A stretch of 64,000 bases of DNA from positions 75,291,491 to 75,355,490 of the forward strand of contig CM040124.1 of assembly GCA_022559845.1 (NCBI GenBank), in the 5' to 3' direction. Positions 62,225-64,000 of the stretch are shown here, piece by piece. This DNA comes from Amorphophallus konjac (taxonomy: Eukaryota; Streptophyta; Magnoliopsida; Alismatales; Araceae). Numbering within the stretch: position 1 is the first letter of the stretch; every line of letters starts with the position of its first letter. Below the pieces are notes generated by a model that did no database searches, was not told where the DNA came from, and was given only the letters and a program-made list of their open reading frames with translations. The position numbers were made by a program, and so were the translations under genes.

Positions 62225-64000
62225 TGATGCGGGACGGGACCACGGACACGACAAGCTCGCGATCGTCCCTTAACGAGGGAAGCGTCGGATGTGCGCGGTT
62301 GAGAAACCGGCTGGGAGCTAGGGTGGTCGGCTCTCACTTGTGCCCGGATCGGGTCACAGGATGGCTTCGCTCTCTCTCGCAGCAGTGATATTATAAATTG
62401 AAAGCGGGCTAGGTATCCCTACACATGCTCTCTAGCAGCGGCATATGAAGCATATAAAGAATTGAGCTAATGCCAAGTGTAAGGGTGAAGGCGATACCTC
62501 CACGCTCTCGGCGTGGCGAAGATGGGACCCGGCCAGAACTCGTACCCCCGGGAACTTAATACATTATGGTTACAGCAATGCAACTAAGCCCACTCCATGC
62601 AGGGAGGTAAAGGGCGACACAAGCGGGCCCGGGAGGACCAAGTTCGGGTTGACGGGCGGTTTCGGGCAATGCTTCGGCTTCACGCGTACTCGTGCTAGTG
62701 GGGGCCCACGTGCTGACCGGAGGGGTCGTGTGGGGCCTGATGACTCCTCTGTTGTGGAGACACTTGGGAAGCGTTCCCCTGGGATGGCGAGCTGCTGGAA
62801 CGACCACCGGACGCCGGGCGGCCCTCGGACGACGCTCGCGGGGAACTTGGCCACAAACCTGAACTTCTGTTTGCAGGCGCGCGACTTGGAGGAAACTGCT
62901 GCTGCGATCAGGCCCGTTGTCGGAACGCGACGAAATTAGAGCCGTTGGAAAGCTGACTCAGAATACTTCGACGCAGGGGTCTTCAAAAAAAATAATCAGA
63001 TCTTTATTTCTGATCATGTATTTTACAAGCTTGCTGGAATCTGGCCAGAACTGCAGGGGCAGGTTCTGACTTCTCTGAAGATCGACGTTGACCGGGGAGA
63101 AGACCTCCGAATCTAGAAATGATTTCTTCAGAAACGTTGAAGGTCTATGAGAGAGGAATCCGGGACTATTTTTGGTTTTTTGATTGGAGAAGAAATGGAT
63201 TTTCTGGGATTTTTTAACTAGACCTGGGTCGGATCTGGGAAACTGTGGGCAGACTGTTCTTGGGAACTTGGACGGTTTTTGTAAAATACTTGGAGGGTGA
63301 ACCAAAAATTAATAAAATTCATGGTGGTAGAGGGATGTGGACAGAAATCTCAGTAAACTTGGGCGACCCAAAAAAAATCAAAAGATGGTTCGAATGGGGT
63401 AAACTCAGAGTTGGTGAACAGTAAACAGAACCAGGACAGATCTGAAACTTGGACTTGGACGAAAATCAAAAAATAGCTAAAGGATGAATTTTGACGTGAT
63501 GTTTTTTTTGGGGATAAGGGTTCTAGAGGGGAACCAACCCTGAAATTTTGAGCTTCAGAAGACGAAGGGAGTGACAGCAGGAATTCGGAGAAGAAGGGTC
63601 TGTCCTGGGTGGACAGAACACCGAAACCGTTGGCGACGACGCGTCGGCGGCGAGACGATGGCGGCGGCGATCACCGGAGTTGCTTCAGATGCTGGAGGGG
63701 ATCAAGGGGGAATGGATTACACTCTAGAAAGGGGGCTGGAGGTGGAGGAACTAGGGAGAGAGAGGGGAGGGGCTCAAGATCCAATTGGGGGCAAATGCCT
63801 TTTTTTCCTTCATTAATTCATTCAATATGAAAAATACAACCTTATATAGGATGCCAACCAAACTCAACCTCAACCCTTGGATCTAGGGGTTAGGATTGAA
63901 GGGCTGGGATACAATGTGAATCACACATTTAATACATTAGTTTAATCTAATTTGACCATGCTTATTCTACCTTGGACTAGATCCATTCAAACACCACCTA
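62225..64000 (-). repeat. element N LTR (5' copy in element orientation), truncated by window
   Basis: Matches 57998-59773 almost base for base. About 400 bp more would lie beyond the window if it has the length of the other copy. Confidence 0.92.

Larger units (their letters stand above)
57998..64000 (-). mobile_element. element N: young non-autonomous Gypsy-type element, cut by window end
   Basis: Two LTRs (57998-60169, and 62225 to beyond the window) with TGATG...CATCA ends flank about 2.05 kb. Primer site and gag read on the minus strand. Only about ten substitutions were counted by eye over the roughly 1.8 kb of LTR visible twice, so the insertion is recent. It lies inside the gag of C; the left flank is AATGC (57993-57997). 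No pol. Confidence 0.9.

Overview
This is plant nuclear DNA made almost entirely of retrotransposons. I find no single-copy host gene, no tRNA gene and no bacterial-type operon. The evidence for a seed plant is Ty1/Copia elements with SIRE/Maximus-style LTRs and initiator-Met tRNA primer sites, Ty3/Gypsy polyproteins, L1-type LINEs with a C-terminal RNase H, a Cassandra-type LTR carrying 5S rRNA-derived sequence, and heavy nesting. The species cannot be told from this window.

Layout. 1-1249: right part of a SIRE-type LTR (family C) that cut into a minus-strand Gypsy element (Gypsy-1, internal region 1250-5192). 5193-5435: Cassandra-type LTR joined to the Gypsy-1 primer site. 5436-5680: second leader with its own primer site. 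5681-8491: a 2.8 kb Gypsy LTR. An old minus-strand Gypsy relic (Q) is split into 8492-10696, 23326-25905 and 40402-40637 by two large Copia-type elements. Element A (10697-23325) has gag but no pol; its 5' LTR holds a nested solo LTR (11406-13947) and its interior holds a LINE fragment (18551-19843). Element B (25906-40401; exact 5-bp target duplication GAAAA) has gag, no pol, and a second gene (ORF2) split by a LINE (33637-36309). 40638-40711: stub of another SIRE-type LTR. 40712-47712: plus-strand Gypsy-2. 47713 to about 53838: long LTR-like region full of tandem repeats and palindromes. 54017-57997: element C (SIRE-type LTR plus gag). 57998 to the window end: a young minus-strand non-autonomous Gypsy-type element (N) with near-identical LTRs and one gag-like gene.

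How the parts work together. A, B and C are one superfamily: coiled-coil gag with CCHC knuckles, AAAAAGGGGGAGAT polypurine tract, Met primer site. A and B end gag at the same place and have no protease, integrase or reverse transcriptase, so they would need an autonomous relative. Nearly every reading frame is broken; the best preserved are the gag-like gene of N and the LINE RNase H.

The most interesting signals are non-coding. (1) SIRE-type LTRs carry arrays of 8 to 15 consecutive perfect mini-hairpins followed by a double hairpin whose stems covary between families. (2) U3 regions carry arrays of a short motif, GTCKRTRCA. (3) A module of about 110 nt is shared by Copia internal DNA, a Copia LTR and a Gypsy leader. 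(4) A Cassandra-type LTR sits directly on a Gypsy leader. All pairings and alignments were made by eye.
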